The position numbers and the translations under genes are program-made. A stretch of 64,000 nucleotides of DNA from Amyelois transitella. Taxonomy: Eukaryota > Arthropoda > Insecta > Lepidoptera > Pyralidae. Positions 26,009-37,100 of this stretch are shown here, in pieces. The stretch is taken from NCBI RefSeq assembly GCF_032362555.1, contig NC_083533.1, positions 4,717,001-4,781,000 of the forward strand, in the 5' to 3' direction. The notes beneath the pieces are model-generated. The model had not been told where the DNA came from and made no database searches. It worked only from the letters and a program-made list of their open reading frames with translations. Every line of letters begins with the position of its first letter. The stretch's first letter is position 1.

Positions 26009-26185
26009 AGAGGTCGCATAACTTAAGAAGAATCAGCCTTATGTAGTTAATTTTAAAGCACTTCAGCTGGTTTGCTTCAGAGCCCGGGTCCGCTTCAAGC
26101 TTTGTTGGCTTCGAAGACCTCTCTCTCCCCAATGAGACTGTAAACATCAACCAAGAGAAAGGCTGACAGTCATAAAATAATTCCC

Positions 26186-26325
26186 GTGGAAAGCTTTATA
26201 AACTCAGAATGGAACCTATAAGCGATGGGCTAGCAACCTGTTACATTTCTGATTCTTGTAGCTAAACGTGGCCTTTAAGTCTTTTGTATCTTGGCTCTGT
26301 CTACCCGTAAAGAAATGACAAAAGA
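26186..26325 (+). mobile_element. SINE-B relic in the putative edl 3' UTR
   Basis: Diverged body: gcgatgggctagcaacctg, then gctaaacgtggcc and ttggctctgtctacc. It would be part of the transcript if the poly(A) signal near 26,552 is used. Confidence 0.7.
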
Positions 26326-26551
26326 CAAAAATACTACTAGATGTTCAGATTCCCAAAAAAGCGAAGACCTAAGGAACAACTAGTTAATAATTTCTCATGT
26401 AAATATTGTACATTTTTACGTTTAATTTTTGTAAATTTTGGCGCCAAATTCTCGCTTCCTATCAGTATTACACATACCATAGATGTTACTACATACATAG
26501 ACATGTTAGATTAAAGTTTGTATATTTTTGTATCTCTCTAGTCAGGGTGTA

Positions 26552-26557
26552 AATAAA
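26552..26557 (+). promoter_or_regulatory. Candidate poly(A) signal for the edl-like gene
   Basis: AATAAA lies 544 bases after the edl stop codon, and a T-rich run (tattttttaatt) follows immediately. It is the first well-placed signal I noticed, but no transcript end is known. Confidence 0.35.
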
Positions 26558-26786
26558 TATTTTTTAATTAATTCAGAAATTGATTTTCACTTCTCAAAGT
26601 TATTCCTATTACCTATTATAAATGTAAAATTAACTAGGCCTAAATTTAAATAAACCGATTAAAATAAACTTTGGTAAAGATAAGTATAAATCCCGTATCA
26701 GCGGGAATGAAATCAACAGATCGATCACAACCCATCTGGAATAATTATAAAAAATAATTGGGGAGGTGGCTCGCTTTATACGAGAT

Positions 26787-26850
26787 GAAGTGGCAAGTGA
26801 AAAGATCTCTACCTACCTCTCCGGGAAAAAGGCGTGATTTTATGTATGTA
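26787..26850 (+). mobile_element. RTE LINE tail
   Basis: A short 3' end: gtggcaagtgaaaag, ctacctctccgggaaaaagg, then gcgtgattttatgtatgta. Confidence 0.8.
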
Positions 26851-26978
26851 TTCTTGGGGAGCGTCTGTCTTACCAAATAAAGGATCGTGGGCGAACACGC
26901 ACCCTGGGCTCCTTTCCAGAGAGGGGAGTCCTAAAGCCAGGAGTCCCAAAGTGACGAGTTTATAGTTTATCGAGCGAA

Positions 26979-27032
26979 AAACTATCGCTGTTCCGTTTCA
27001 CGTCATAATAAAAGGCGAAACAGCGATAGTTT
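26979..27032. mobile_element. MITE-like hairpin
   Basis: Positions 26,979-26,992 (aaactatcgctgtt) are the perfect inverse of 27,019-27,032. The intervening core cgtttcacgtcataataaaa also occurs inside the inverted repeat at 51,324-51,434, so the two are related dispersed elements. Confidence 0.75.
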
Positions 27033-27289
27033 GCGTGATAAATAAACGGGGGCAGTATAACAATAAAACAACCATAATTCTAATACATTAAATATTTATT
27101 TGATATTCTTATAAATAAGAAGGCATTACAAGGCTGGACGACATTTGTACTGTAGACTGGGACGAATGGCCCACGGGTGGGACACTGTTGGCCACGTATT
27201 AAATACAGAGTGTTAAAAAGGTTTATATCTATAATTAAGAATTAATTTAAAAGAAATTTAGATTAATTTAATTCAATTCTATCATTAGG

Positions 27290-27380
27290 CCACACAGCTG
27301 AACGTGGCCTTTCAGACTTTGCGAGACTGTTGGCTTTATCTACCCTGTAAGGGATAAAGACGTGATTATATGTATGTATT
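27290..27380 (+). mobile_element. SINE-B 3' half
   Basis: Starts at gccacacagctgaacgtgg and ends with gataaagacgtgattatatg plus tatgta. It is truncated at the 5' side. Confidence 0.85.
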
Positions 27381-30300
27381 AATTTAATCTAATTTCGATT
27401 AAAATATTAATAAATCATAAATAAAATGTTTAAAGTTGCTGGTTTGAAAAAGCATATCTTCTCTCTCACTCTAACCCTGAAGTTGAGCATAATGTAAGAG
27501 GGAGAAAACAAGAGATATTTTTGTCAACTATGTACATTATATTTCAATACATATATGTACATTGAAATTCTAATAATACCCACGACGTATTTTCGGTATT
27601 TTCTTTTTAAGAGTTTTGTAGAAACTGCAGCTTAACAATAAAAAAGGTACAATGGCCAGTATAAAACATATACCCTTTTTTACACCTTGTAACTTAAAGG
27701 GAACAATAAAAGCGATTATGAACACATTTCTAAGAATTGAAACAGTGAAAAATATTATTATTTACAAATAATAAAGTAAAAACGCACGCACAACGTACCT
27801 TTATTTTGTCTCTGACGTCCCGAAAAAATAAAGGTAAGTACGTTACGTTATACCCGAACTATTTATAAATAGTATCATTCAAAGCCAAAGTTTAAAATCA
27901 GTTAAAAAGTACAATAAATGGACTAACATTTAATAATAACTTTATTAAGTGACTTGCAGTTGTGTGTATTAAAGTTAAAATTAAAAAAATTGAGCCAACA
28001 GTGACCATACGTGATATTTTATTACAATTAACAGAAATCTGTTGTTAGAGATTACAGCGGCCGGCGCGTAAGTTGACCTATCTGACGTGCGATATATGCC
28101 ACAGGGTTTTATACCAATACGTGCACCTTGTAGAACAGTTGACACATTTTTGGTGCGCATCTTAGATCAAATACTTCGAGTAAAATCAAACAAAAATTAG
28201 TCGGTACTTTTTTTCCGCCATTTTAAATTTGTTACCTTTCAAAAATGGATTTTAATATTTTTCAATAAAGCACTCATATATTGTTTTATTATTTGACAAT
28301 TGTGAGCTTTATTATAACATTTTAAGATCTATTTTGGAACGTACGGAATTTTTTTTGTTTAGATAGTGGAATAAACCCGCATTTGACGCCATTTTGGTTC
28401 ATATTATGCACCGGGCACTGCTTGTTTTAACATCAAGCGTAGGAGCGATATCCGATTCGTCAATTTAAAACTTCAACGTTGAAAATCAACCAATCGAAAC
28501 ACTGCTTTCGTTGCGACGAAACATGATTGGTGGATATAGTTCATAGACTTTTTATTTTTATAGACAAGACATTGCTTTGCGCAAGGGAATGTTACATGCA
28601 CTTTTTATTTAAATTACTATCTGTACATCTGACTCCCTAAATTATAAAGTGTGGCTTTTTAAACATCTGTAAATATCTCTGATCAACTTCTGCAACTTTC
28701 AAAGATATATGAAGCGAAAAGTAGGAAAATAATAGTTTATTCATTAAGCTATCAGCTGAAGCCAATTTGTATGGAAAGTCGTATTTTTAAAGTTCCTAAA
28801 ACTCTATACAGCATTTTCATTGCCAGCTACTGACGTTTTTCTTAAGAACTTCGGTGTTTTAAAAAAGCCACACTGTATTGAAAATCACGCAATCTTAATT
28901 AAACTATTTAATCGTGAATTTGTCAAACAAGCCACAGGCATGCAGTAACAATTTAGCAAAAAGTGCAGGTCTCATCATTTATGACATATAATTTTGTCAA
29001 ATTTAATTTAATTACTCCTAATGAGTAAAATGATATGTAAAATTATTGTTTATGTAGTTTTGATTACTTTTAGGCAATTTTCCAGCAATGGGATGGAAAT
29101 TTAATTTTAGAACAGTTTATTTACATTTGTTAGAGTACAAATATATTTTTCCAAAAGTATAATAAGATCTGCGCATAAGATGGATATTATATTATACAAA
29201 ATATATTCTGTATGGCCCAAACGCCGTCTCTGATGTTGAAGTCAAAAAAATATTATATTTCATAGATTAAATCAAAAATAATAAAACAAATTACGATATT
29301 ACTTGCAATGAAATGAAACAAGTTTAATTTATCGTAATTTTGTTCAACCTTCAACAAAAATATTCCAAATACATTTTCGATAAAACTAATTTAAGTACGA
29401 ATTTCGTGGGTCCAATAAAAATAAACTTAAATTTAGATGTAAGGACATTTTTATTTTTAAATCATTTAATGATTTAAACAAATACACGGCTTACAGAGTA
29501 CGATATAAGTAGATTTTAGCCATGTTGAAATACGCTATAAAAAGAGAATTTTTGTACAAGAACTGTTTCTCGCAGACTTCTCACATATACAAGAGTTTCT
29601 CGCGGTTTCTCGCGACCTTGACTTAAATTAACATGATAACTGAAGTCAGACAATAAAATACTCTGTATATTTCGTTAATGGTGAAGTTCAAGAGAAATCT
29701 ATTTTTTTTAAATTCAATATTGTATTAGGCATTTGTCTTCCATCTCACCTGATGGCAAGTGACGATAAAGACGAAGATGTTATAATATAGCATATAATAC
29801 GTATTAATGTATTTCAAGATTATTTCTATACTAAAATATGGTATATTTGGTCGTGAATATTATTGTAATTATTATACTCTTACATATACTGGCTCAAATA
29901 TGAATTATCAATAAAAATATTAGTAGGCCTTTACATTTTTAGTTCCGTAGTCTGAATGTGAATATCCGTCAAACTGTCTGATTATTATTATTATCTTAAA
30001 AAACTGCTACTCAAAATGTTGCAAATACAATAGTTTAAAAAAAACAAAAATTCTCCTTTATTTAAAATTAATATTTTCGTAAGCCTAAAGGACAAGGTAT
30101 CACATTAATGATTGAAAGCCTACCAATTAATAGAACGTAGTTGTTATAAGAAAAAAGAAATCTTTTTCACACAGATATTAGGTTATGATTAAATTTCAAT
30201 GGTGAACAAATACCTTAAAACTTCTTAGTTGTGTGAATAGTAGTTTTTTTTTAGTATGACCACCTACGGAACCAAACATTACGATTCGCCTGACAAGCTC

Positions 30301-30934
30301 TTTACCGGTTACTATATCATTAAACAGCTGCATGATAAGATTACATTTTAAATATATTTAAATCGAGTTCAGATCAAAAACTACTATTTTATAATTATTT
30401 CAATTAATTTATCTAAAATATTTACACATAATTTTATTATATAACGCATAACAGTGCTAAATTTGAGACGTCAATAGTAATAATAAATTTAAGTACAAAC
30501 TAGTGTCCGTTTTAAAACAAATAATATCAGATTTAAAAGATATTATCGCTTCCTTCTTGTTATGATGATTCTATTTACAATTTTTAATAAAATAAACTTA
30601 AATATCTTGATTTTATATACAAAAAAGCATTCACATAATTATCGTTATATCAATTATAAATATAAATATAATAATTAGTAGATTGATCCATCGATAAGTC
30701 AAAATAATAGAAATATTTCATAAAACCTAAATTAAAAAAAGAAACGAGAACATATCAAAATGATAAGCAACCTGTATTATATATTTTTTTAATATAAATT
30801 GATTTAAATCTGAAATTATTTGCTTTACAGACGTGATAATCAAAACATGGTGATCCACCGAACAACTAGAAAAGGTGTGACGTTGCAGAACTTGACTGAA
30901 TTTATCTCTGTCAAAACTTAACTATAGTCTACTA
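27381..30934. other. AT-rich spacer, no gene seen
   Basis: No exon or recognisable protein was seen in about 3.5 kb. An imperfect inverted repeat lies at about 27,795-27,846 (acgtacctttatttt against aaataaaggtaagtacgt). The rest is low-complexity A/T sequence. Confidence 0.5.
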
Positions 30935-31530
30935 GCTTTTGTCCGCAACTTCGTTCGCGTCCCGAGGAACTAATTGCATACCAAACTTTCGAACAAACAT
31001 TTAAAACTCAATCAAGATCTGCAACTTACCATTAAACAACACGTAACAACCGCGAATTTATTGTGCTGGGTTCACGAGATATGTGTGATTAGACTTACAA
31101 ACACACAGTCACTGACTGGTATCGTAGGCCGTGATAGTTCTACTTAAAAATTGAGAAACAAAAGTATTGCAGGCATAGATATTTCGGAATAATACGAGAC
31201 AATAAAGGCCGTATAGAATGAAACTTAAGAAATACTAACTAGCTAACAGCAGTTCCGTCCGCGCGATTTTAGCGCCACCCTCAAAAGAATACAGAGTTTT
31301 CGCAAATTCCACGGGAACTATAGTTTTTACCGGGATGAAAGGTACCCTATATCCTTCTCCAGACTCATAATTATGCGTAATATTTCAAGAAGAGTAATAT
31401 TTCAACAAAATTAATTCATTCTGCAATCTGTTAATTGATTTTGGTTTTGATATTAATTCAGGAGATAACCTGTGAAGCGGTAACAAACAAACAAACACTT
31501 ACTTTCACTTTTATTATATATAGATTGGCA
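30935..31530. repeat. Two interspersed repeat fragments (cgcaacttcgttcgcg family)
   Basis: About 30,935-31,090 contains tttgtccgcaacttcgttcg. About 31,245-31,530 contains agcagttccgtccgcgcg, then gaaaggtaccctatatcc, and ends with acaaacaaacacttac and ttttattatatatag. Ends like these are common to this repeat class at 59,505 and 24,795. Confidence 0.6.
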
Positions 31531-31536
31531 TTAAAA

Positions 31537-31622
31537 TATACAGCTGAACGTGGCCTTACTGTCTTTTCGAAACTGTCAGCTTAGTCTACTCCGTAAGGGA
31601 TAAAAATATGATTATATATATC
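31537..31622 (+). mobile_element. SINE-B 3' half
   Basis: Truncated copy: cagctgaacgtggcctta to gggataaaaatatgattata. It abuts the preceding repeat fragment. Confidence 0.75.
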
Positions 31623-31829
31623 TACAGTCCAATATTATTCCGAAATTTATGTTTGCAGGCAAGTTGGGAGGCGCGGTGGGTTATAATGACACGACACGTC
31701 GGCCCCTTCGGTAAAGCGGGTTCACTTTAAATGTTACCGATAAAAACTATTGGTAAAACATGTACACTTCTCCTTACACCTTTATTTGACGAGATAAAGT
31801 GAAATCGTGATTAAGTCTCGAAGCGCCAT

Positions 31830-32194
31830 AAATAAATAAATTCCAAGGAACAGATTACACAGACTGAGTTAGCTTTGATGTAAGTTCGATATTTGTGTTA
31901 CGAGATACTAACTCGACGATAGTATATTATAGCATAAATACTTATATAAATAAACATCCAATGTTATGAATGTGGACGAAGCGAAAGAAGTATGCAGAGA
32001 TCGTGGCAAGTGGAAAGAGGTAGTCTCTGCCTACCCCTCCGGGAAAGAGGCGTGATTTTATGTATGTATGTATGTATAAACATCCAACACACGGATCATA
32101 TGAGAAAGATCGTTTCTCATTATACCGTGGCGGGGATCCGAACCCGGGACCTCCGGTGTCACAGACAAGCATTACCGCTGCGCCACAGAGGCCG
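31830..32194 (-). mobile_element. tRNA-derived SINE (SINE-T), interrupted
   Basis: On the minus strand the head carries pol III boxes: A-box-like ctgtggcgcagcgg and B-box-like cgggttcggatccccgcc. The body then runs to ttagtatctcgtaac. A LINE tail is inserted at 31,962-32,075. Confidence 0.85.
31962..32075 (+). mobile_element. RTE LINE tail inserted in SINE-T, with target duplication
   Basis: About 114 bp of LINE 3' end (atgaatgtggacgaagcg to the ATGT repeats) is flanked by the identical 12-mer ataaacatccaa at 31,950-31,961 and 32,076-32,087. This is a direct target-site duplication inside the older SINE. Confidence 0.93.
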
Positions 32195-32589
32195 ATATAT
32201 CGACTAACCACATAACAATAAAGACTAACATTATAACTTAGTTCAGGCACCAGTCTTTCATATTCATATTCTTACCTATTGCATTTACTACTTGATATTT
32301 GAGAGAAAATAAAAATATTTGATTTGATTTGAAATATAAGCACAGAAAAAAAGGCAGGACTGAAACTACATTAAAACCCAAAAAGAAAAACAAAAAAGAG
32401 ACATGTTTATGATATCTGTAATTAAAATGCAGTTAATAATATTGTTATCATTAACCCGCTTCGCCAAAGGGGCTTGCCCAAGTATTCCAATTTTCTCACA
32501 AGCAAGATTTATTTTACTGGGAACACAATGAAAATATAAGATCTGATTAAAATTAAATACATATATATATATTATGTACTAACGACATA

Positions 32590-32650
32590 TTTCATTCTTT
32601 AATTACAAACATGTATTATATATATATTGTTTGTAATTAATGAATATATA
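32590..32650. repeat. AT-rich inverted repeat
   Basis: The pair ttaattacaaaca and tgtttgtaattaa lies around a (TA)n core, giving a potential cruciform. No coding is nearby. Confidence 0.6.
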
Positions 32651-33336
32651 TATATATCTGCTCAGCCGAAGCCATCAAACAGATACTGATGACATTTAAC
32701 AGCCAGGAAGTTACAATGACGTAGGTATTGGCCAAAGAATAATTTTCGATAATCCAAAAAAAAATTACATTAGACAAAGAAAACTCTAAAGGAGTTTTTA
32801 ATACAAATATTTGAATAATACTTAATATAATCGGACCTTATTAAAGACAAAAAAAAATATATACATATATTTAAAATATTCAATTACTTAAACCAAATAT
32901 CACTATAACTTAACTACGGCTAAAACTAAACGTTAATAAAATAAATATTTACACGATATTGAGTAGCAACTAACGTTATTTATATGGCAACACTTTTTTT
33001 CCCGCTGCTAGACAAAACACAAATTAAACATAATAGGCATGAGATAATTAAATTAGGTGCTTATTAATTTAGTTACACAAGAATTAAAACATTGGTGTGA
33101 TAATCGCATTGATAAATAAATAACTGCCCGAGTTATAACGAAGTACATCACACATTGTTTGGGGCGAGTCCAACACGCCTCTTGTGTGATGAGTGTGACG
33201 TCACACCTGAGTATTTTGTTCGCGTCATGAACCTTGGCAGCTACCTCAATTATTGCGTTCATGATGTCTTTAAAAAAAGTTGTTCCATATTCTTTTTTAT
33301 TCTACAGGTGGCATAATTATTTTTAAATATTTGCTA

Positions 33337-33440
33337 AGTTTGCATGAAAAATTTGATGAATATGGATCATGTAAAAAAAAGAAGTAATGTAATAAAATAA
33401 CTTACTTTCTGCCAATCTTTCCAGGGAAAAAGGCGTTAAT
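33337..33440 (+). mobile_element. Decayed RTE LINE tail
   Basis: Weak but ordered matches: tttgcatgaaaaatttgatg, tttctgccaatc, ccagggaaaaaggcg. Confidence 0.45.
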
Positions 33441-33511
33441 TTCCTTTTTTTATTGCATTACCTAATACTCATTAAATTATCATCATAATTCTTAATCCCA
33501 CATTTAGCATA

Positions 33512-33645
33512 TTCATGCAAACTCTTCAGTAATGGGTAATCTTGACCTGACCTTTCGCCAGGATGCCCGATTTGATCAAGATTAGTCAACCTGCTTTCAT
33601 TCATCCTCTCCACATGACCGAACCATCTAAGCATACCCTTCTCCC
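33512..33645 (-). mobile_element. RTE LINE fragment, antisense
   Basis: Contains cttgacctgacctttcgcc, gatttgatcaagat, tcatcctctccacatgaccg and aaccatctaagcatac. These are the inverse of the GHVERM to GQV coding segment of the element. Confidence 0.85.
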
Positions 33646-33899
33646 TACATGTCTATTAGTAAAATTTTTCCTATTACTGAATTTAAAATTAATTAAGTGT
33701 TTTGTAAGCAGCGGATAATCGTTGTTAATGAAATGTGAGAAATTCTTAATAAAATTGTGTTTTATAATATTTCCCACCTAACATATTTATGGTAACTAAA
33801 GATTCAAGGCACTAGACTTGGATACGACATTCTGTCAGATTGTGACAAATTGACAAAAAGATTTTTTGGTGAGGGTGTACGGTTCGAAAAGCTTTCATT

Positions 33900-34052
33900 T
33901 TCATTTTTAAAAGGGTTATGTATTTTAGTAGTTTGTAATTTTTTAACAAATACTGATATATAAGACATAACTTAAATATAACTTATTAAAATGTAAATGA
34001 CATGAAAATCGACTGCGAAGGTCTATTTTCTGAATAAAATATTGATTTTATT
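33900..34052 (+). repeat. Dispersed repeat (tattttctgaataaaat family)
   Basis: It shares gacaaatact-like, cgaaggtctattttctg and aataaaatattgatttt segments with 48,482-48,605. It overlaps the likely 3' UTR end of the minus-strand membrane-protein gene. Confidence 0.6.
34047..34052 (-). promoter_or_regulatory. Candidate poly(A) signal of the PPxY membrane-protein gene
   Basis: The reverse complement reads AATAAA about 141 bases past the stop at 34,193. The hexamer is inside a dispersed repeat, so it may have been donated by the insertion. Confidence 0.35.
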
Positions 34053-34192
34053 TTCAAATTTGTTTTTATATCACGCCTCACAATTAAATTAATTAAAGAC
34101 GTGATTATTACGTATACATCATAATATACCCAATGAAAAAATAATCTTTTGACAATGTCACAATCTGACAAGACATCAAAACTAACATTTAC

Positions 34193-37100
34193 TTAAGCTT
34201 CGGCTTCGTTCGCGTTAACATCACTGTCTATGGCCGGCAGATTGTCTATGACGCTCGACATAGACTCGACAACGTTATTGTTAACGTTACAACCGTTACT
34301 CGTACCAGGTACCGACGTATTGTAACAGTTATTGCTGTTATCATCACTATCTGTCGTAGTTGCCTGCGTCATATTATTATTATCACCTGACGCAACAAGT
34401 ATAGAACCGGTACCAGGTACAGCACTTACGACGTAATCACTTACAGAATCCTCACTGACACTAGTCACCATACGTCGAATACCTGGTGCGGTACTAGTAC
34501 CGTTACCAACTCCGCTACCACTGGCGACGGCCGCATCACCCAACTCCTCATAATTAGGTGGCATTTCCACATTATTCCTCGCTTCCTCGTCGACGCTAAC
34601 GTTCTGTACATCCAGACCATCTCTACTCAAATACTCGGGCGGCGGTCCTATCAGTTTGTACCTAACGGCTTCCGTGTAAGTCGGCGGCTGAACAGAGCCA
34701 TCTGGCAACACCGGGTAGTTCTCGAAATCGGCGCCCAGCAGCCTGATGGTCCTGCCGTTGAGGGTGTAGGTGTCGCTGGAGCTCAGCCGGACGAAGTCGA
34801 TGTCCCCCACGTCCAGCTCGCCCACGTTGGGGGTGTCGGGGCGGCCGGGGGGGGCGGGGGGGGCGGGGGGGGCGCGGGCTAGCTTGGGCAGGCTGAGCTG
34901 GAAGCGGCCCAGCTGCAGCGTGTAGGGCCGCGGCCGCTCCAGCGCGCGCCGCCTGAAGTACTCCACCGGTGTTGCCATGCTGTTGAGACGGGGGGGGGGA
35001 ATATGTCTTTGTTTTTTTTTTTTTCCCGGCACCAATACAAAAAAAGAATGGGACCACTCCATCTCTTTCCCATGGATGTCGTAAAAGGCGACTAAGGAAT
35101 AGGCTTACATACTTGAGATTCTTTTTTAGGCGATGGGCTAGCAACCTGTCACTATTTGAATCTCAATTCTATCTTAAAGCCAAGTAGCTGAACGTGGCCT
35201 ATCAGTCTTTACAAGACTGTTGGCTCTGTCTACCCCGCAAGGGAAATAGACGTGACGATGTGTGTGTGTATGTGTGTTTTTATATTATTTTAGAATCTTT
35301 TTACATTTATACATATAATAAGGTCTATTTTCCTTTGGGCCGGGCAGATCCAATAGTCCACCTTCAGCTGATGGCTTTTTTAACGATAAACATTTGGAAT
35401 TGACATTAAATGCAAATTAATAATATTGCCGTGTGGTTCCCGGCACCAATACAAAAAAGAATAGGACCACTCCATCTCTTCCCCATTGATGTCGTAAAAG
35501 GCGACTAAGGAATAGGCTTACAAACTTGGGATTCTTTTTTAGGCGTTGCGCTAGCAACCTGTCACTATTTGAATCTCAATTCTATCATTAAGCCAAATGG
35601 CTGAACGTGGCCATTCACAGCCTGTTGTCTCTGTCCACCCCGCAAGGGATATAGACGTGCCCACATGTATGTATGTATGTGTGTGTCACCTGTGGAAGTC
35701 GGCGGGGCCGCGGGGCTCCGGGCGGCGCGGGGAGGGCGGCAGCGAGCGCATTTCCACATCGTAGCACTGCGTCGGCACCTTCAACAAAAAAACGTGATTA
35801 TTAAACAAATTATCTCTCAAACTACTTTTTTTTTGGAAAACAGATTACATATCCTCCTTTTTTGAAATCGGTTAAATCACTTTAAGGCTGCGGCTGCACT
35901 GAGGCGGAGACGACCGGAGCTGAGCGGAGCAGAGCTGTCGATTTCTACCACGTCACTTCGCCGCTCGTCTCCGCTTGACTGTTTCTATTGGAGACGAGAT
36001 GTGGATTTCATGTAATACTAGCGGCCCGCCCCGGCTTCGCACGGGTGGACATATTTTTGTGTTTTATATTTTGAAATAAATTTATTTCAAAACAAATTTA
36101 TGCCTATGTCACTTTTGAAGGTCTATTCTATATCTGTGCCAAATTTTATCAAAATCGGACCAGTAGTTTTTGAGTTTATTCCACACAAACATACAAAAAT
36201 ACAAATCTTTCCTCTTTATTATTAGTGTGGATGATTGGTCGATCCCCGCACGTCTCCTCTCCGTTTCGCTTCGGCTCAGTGGAGCCGCAGCCTAAACCAT
36301 CTCTATTTGACGGCCTCTGTGGCGCAGCGGTAGTGCGCCTAAAACTGTGCTCGCGTTCCGCTAAACCGATTTAGATGTGGTTCTCACAAAAGTTTTTGTT
36401 ACACTTAAGAGATAAATAAATATATAGTTCGAGACTTGTGTAACGAGATACTAACTCAACGATACTATATTTTATAATAAATACTTATATAGATAAATAT
36501 CCAAGACACAGGCCAATCAGAGAAAGTTCATTTCTCATCATGCCCTGACCGGGATTCGAACCCGGGACCTCTGGTGACACAGACAAGCGCACTACCGCTG
36601 CGCCACAGAGGCCGTCAATTATAAGACTGTTGAATTATTGAATTGAACTGACCTGCCTGTACCTCGTTGAGAATATGTCTGAGAGTCTGCCCAGGCCGAA
36701 CCCCACGTCCGGGGAGTTAGGGGCTTCCACTGCGCACTGGGGGGACACATTACGTATAAATATATACGTACATACACACATACAGGGTGACATTTAAAAC
36801 AACTGCATCCTTTTAAACATAGACTATACCCATGCTTCTGAGCCGTTCGAGCCTATTTTTATTTAAATTAAACGTCATCATTTTCACATTAAAAAAACCC
36901 TCAAAAACTACGTCACACGCTTTATTAAAAACCAATACTACAAAAAGAAATTAAAACTAAACATGTAAATAAATGTCTGAAAAATAAATTACTTTTCTAG
37001 TATCAAGATCAAGTCAAGATTCACAGTGCGAAATTGTTACTAACCGTTTACGCTATCTACCTGAACTCCGCATGGCCATAGCGCATTGCGATATTCAACC

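Noticed and set aside
35565..35865. Short GC-rich frames on both strands around 35,700
   Set aside because: They are shadows of the 35,690-35,778 exon of the minus-strand membrane-protein gene and of the adjoining SINE-B.
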